Part shown: positions 14,086 to 15,715 of the stretch, in pieces
Layout: each line of letters opens with the position of its first letter
Numbering within the stretch: position 1 is the stretch's first letter
NCBI GenBank assembly: GCA_041487535.1
Contig: JBGPNM010000023.1
Coordinates: 1-15,715 of the forward strand
Source: JANWHZ01 sp041487535
GTDB taxonomy: Bacteria; Patescibacteriota; Saccharimonadia; Saccharimonadales; UBA4665
Reading direction: 5' to 3'
DNA: 15,715 nt
Notes under the pieces: generated by a model
What the model saw: only the letters and a program-made list of their open reading frames with translations
Databases searched by the model: none
What the model was told of the DNA's origin: nothing
Position numbers and translations under genes: made by a program

Positions 14086-15715
14086 TTATAACTTCTTTTT
14101 AATATCGGCGATAATATCGCGAAGCTCTGCGGCTTTTTCGAACTCCAGATTGGCGGCGGCGAGTTCCATCTGCGCAGACAAATCTTTTATAAGCATGCCA
14201 TATTCGTCTTTCGGGATTTTCTTCAGGTCGAGCTTGGCTCCCTTCGCCTCTTCCGGAAGCTCCGGACGCATCCCCTTCTCCACGCTGCGGCTGATGCCTT
14301 TGGGCGTAATGCCATGCGATTGGTTGTACGCCTCTTGCACCTGCCGGCGCTGCTGCGTTTTGTCAATCGTCCGGCGCATGGAGTCGGTAACGTGATCGGC
14401 ATACATAACCACCGTCCCTTCGATGTGGCGGGCGGCGCGGCCGACCGTTTGGATGAGCGCCTGCTCACTGCGTAAGAAGCCCTCTTTGTCGGCGTCAAGA
14501 ATCGCCACCAGCGATACTTCCGGCAAATCTAACCCTTCGCGCAGCAAGTTGATGCCGACGAGCACGTCGTACACGCCCAGGCGAAGATCGCGCAGGATAT
14601 CCGTGCGGTCCAGCGTGTCAACGTCGCTGTGTAAATAGGCTACTTTGATGTTCAGATCCTTCAAATAATCCGTCAATTCTTCAGCCATGCGTTTGGTTAG
14701 CGTCGTTACCAACACCCGTTGGTGCTTGTCCGTACGTTCGCGTATCTCGCTAATAAGATCATCGATCTGGCCCTTAATAGGCCGCACTTCTATACGCGGG
14801 TCAAGCAAACCGGTCGGGCGGATAATCTGACTGACCGGCTCAGGAGAGCGTGACAGCTCGTATTGCGCCGGCGTAGCCGACACGTATACCACTCTGTTCA
14901 TGTGGCGCTCAAATTCGGTGAAGGTCAGCGGCCGGTTGTCCAGCGCGCTGGGCAGGCGGAAGCCGTGCTCCACCAGCACTTCCTTGCGGGCGCGGTCGCC
15001 GTTATACATGCCGCGCACCTGCGGAATAGACATGTGCGACTCGTCGATAAACATGAGGTAGTCGTCGGGAAAGTAATCCAGCAGCGTCGCCGGCTGCTCG
15101 CCCGGCTCGCGGTTGGTAAGATAGCGCGAATAGTTTTCGATGCCTTTCACAAAGCCGGTCTCCTGCAGCATTTCCAGGTCGAAACGCGTCCGTTGCTGCA
15201 GGCGCTGCGCTTCCAGCAGCTTGCTTTCCGCCCTAAACTGCTGGAGCCGTCCGGCCAGCTCTGACTCGATCTGCGCTAGCGCTTGGTGTAGCTTCTCTTG
15301 CGGCGTGACATAGTGGCTGCTGGGGAAAATCTTCAGACTCTCCAGGCTGGCCAGCACCTCACCGGTCAGCGGGTCAAGCTTGGTCAGGCGCTCCACTTCC
15401 TCGCCGAAGAATTCAATGCGGTACGCCACTTCCTCGCCTGCCGGAAAGACGTCCACCACGTCGCCGCGCACACGGAACGTTCCGCGGTGAAAATCAATAT
15501 CATTACGCTGGTACTGAATATCCGTCAGGTGGCGCATAAATTTGTCCCGCACGCGCCGCTCGCCTCTGCTCACGGCTACCGCCATACCGCCGTAATCTTC
15601 AGCCGAACCGATGCCGTATATACAGCTGACACTGGCTACGATAATCACGTCGCGCCGTGACAGCAGCGAATCGGTGGCCGCATGCCGCAGCCGGTCGATT
15701 TCCTCGTTGATAGCC
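14086..15715 (-). CDS. uvrB: UvrABC excinuclease subunit B (N-terminus beyond window)
   Basis: About 543 residues of UvrB, the damage-verifying helicase-like subunit of nucleotide excision repair. The frame is open to the right edge; the first visible residues, INEEIDRLRHAATDSLL then DVIIVASVSCIYGIGSAEDY, are internal UvrB sequence, so the Walker A motif and beta-hairpin are outside the window. Visible motifs are LMFIDESHMSIPQVRGMYNG (DEAD-like motif), VVYVSATPAQYE, LREGLDLPEVSLVAILDADK, and IQTVGRAARHIEGTVVMYAD with the motif VI arginines. The C-terminal UVR motif, which binds UvrA or UvrC, is ANLEFEKAAELRDIIADIK near 14100-14160. A GTG at 15648 is in frame but is not the true start. The last 22 codons are duplicated at 12391-12459. 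Confidence 0.97.
   Translation of the reverse strand, partial: AINEEIDRLRHAATDSLLSRRDVIIVASVSCIYGIGSAEDYGGMAVAVSRGERRVRDKFMRHLTDIQYQRNDIDFHRGTFRVRGDVVDVFPAGEEVAYRIEFFGEEVERLTKLDPLTGEVLASLESLKIFPSSHYVTPQEKLHQALAQIESELAGRLQQFRAESKLLEAQRLQQRTRFDLEMLQETGFVKGIENYSRYLTNREPGEQPATLLDYFPDDYLMFIDESHMSIPQVRGMYNGDRARKEVLVEHGFRLPSALDNRPLTFTEFERHMNRVVYVSATPAQYELSRSPEPVSQIIRPTGLLDPRIEVRPIKGQIDDLISEIRERTDKHQRVLVTTLTKRMAEELTDYLKDLNIKVAYLHSDVDTLDRTDILRDLRLGVYDVLVGINLLREGLDLPEVSLVAILDADKEGFLRSEQALIQTVGRAARHIEGTVVMYADHVTDSMRRTIDKTQQRRQVQEAYNQSHGITPKGISRSVEKGMRPELPEEAKGAKLDLKKIPKDEYGMLIKDLSAQMELAAANLEFEKAAELRDIIADIKKKL

Noticed and set aside
1..15715. CRISPR array, insertion sequence, tRNA or rRNA gene
   Set aside because: No regularly spaced repeats, transposase or integrase motifs, or tRNA/rRNA-like sequence were found on either strand.

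Overview
The window looks like a chromosomal stretch from a small-genome bacterium, most likely a member of the Patescibacteria (CPR), with Candidatus Saccharibacteria (TM7) as my best guess. This is inferred from gene content and organisation: very compact genes, a gatCAB operon with a small membrane protein wedged between gatA and gatB, GalU, UvrB and DnaE of bacterial type, and the standard stop codons. No 16S rRNA or other lineage marker is present, so the placement is tentative. I see no tRNA, rRNA, CRISPR array, insertion sequence or integrase.

Layout. Positions 1-3130 (minus) carry the N-terminal ~1043 residues of DnaE (replicative polymerase III alpha), running off the left edge. Divergently, 3350-4459 (plus) encodes a class I SAM methyltransferase with a C-terminal Nudix/IDI-like domain that lacks the catalytic glutamates. 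From 10280 down to 4474 runs an eight-gene minus-strand operon: gatC, gatA, a one-TM protein with a HEPN-like motif, gatB, a Nudix hydrolase, galU, a one-TM DUF948-like protein and a YtxH-like protein. Most junctions overlap by a few bases or are only a few bases apart. The operon joins tRNA-dependent Gln/Asn formation to nucleotide-sugar metabolism and two small envelope-associated proteins.

Between gatC and uvrB lies an accessory-looking segment (10402-14051). It contains two convergent genes of unknown function, 664 and about 497 codons, which are divergent paralogues: they share an ungapped 59-residue block with 20 identities and two further matching blocks. They are less GC-rich than the housekeeping genes by spot counts. 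In the 152 bp between their stop codons is a chimeric gene scar: 18 codons of gatA joined in frame to the last 22 codons plus stop of uvrB. The intact uvrB tail is at 14086 onward, so the smaller paralogue is bracketed by direct repeats of the uvrB 3' end, which suggests insertion or recombination at that site. Positions 14086-15715 (minus) hold uvrB without its N-terminus, which lies beyond the right edge.

The most interesting points are the paralogous unknown pair with its chimeric gatA::uvrB scar, the AT-rich patch inside gatB, the methyltransferase fused to a degenerate Nudix domain, and -10 boxes placed so close to start codons that leaderless mRNAs are likely.
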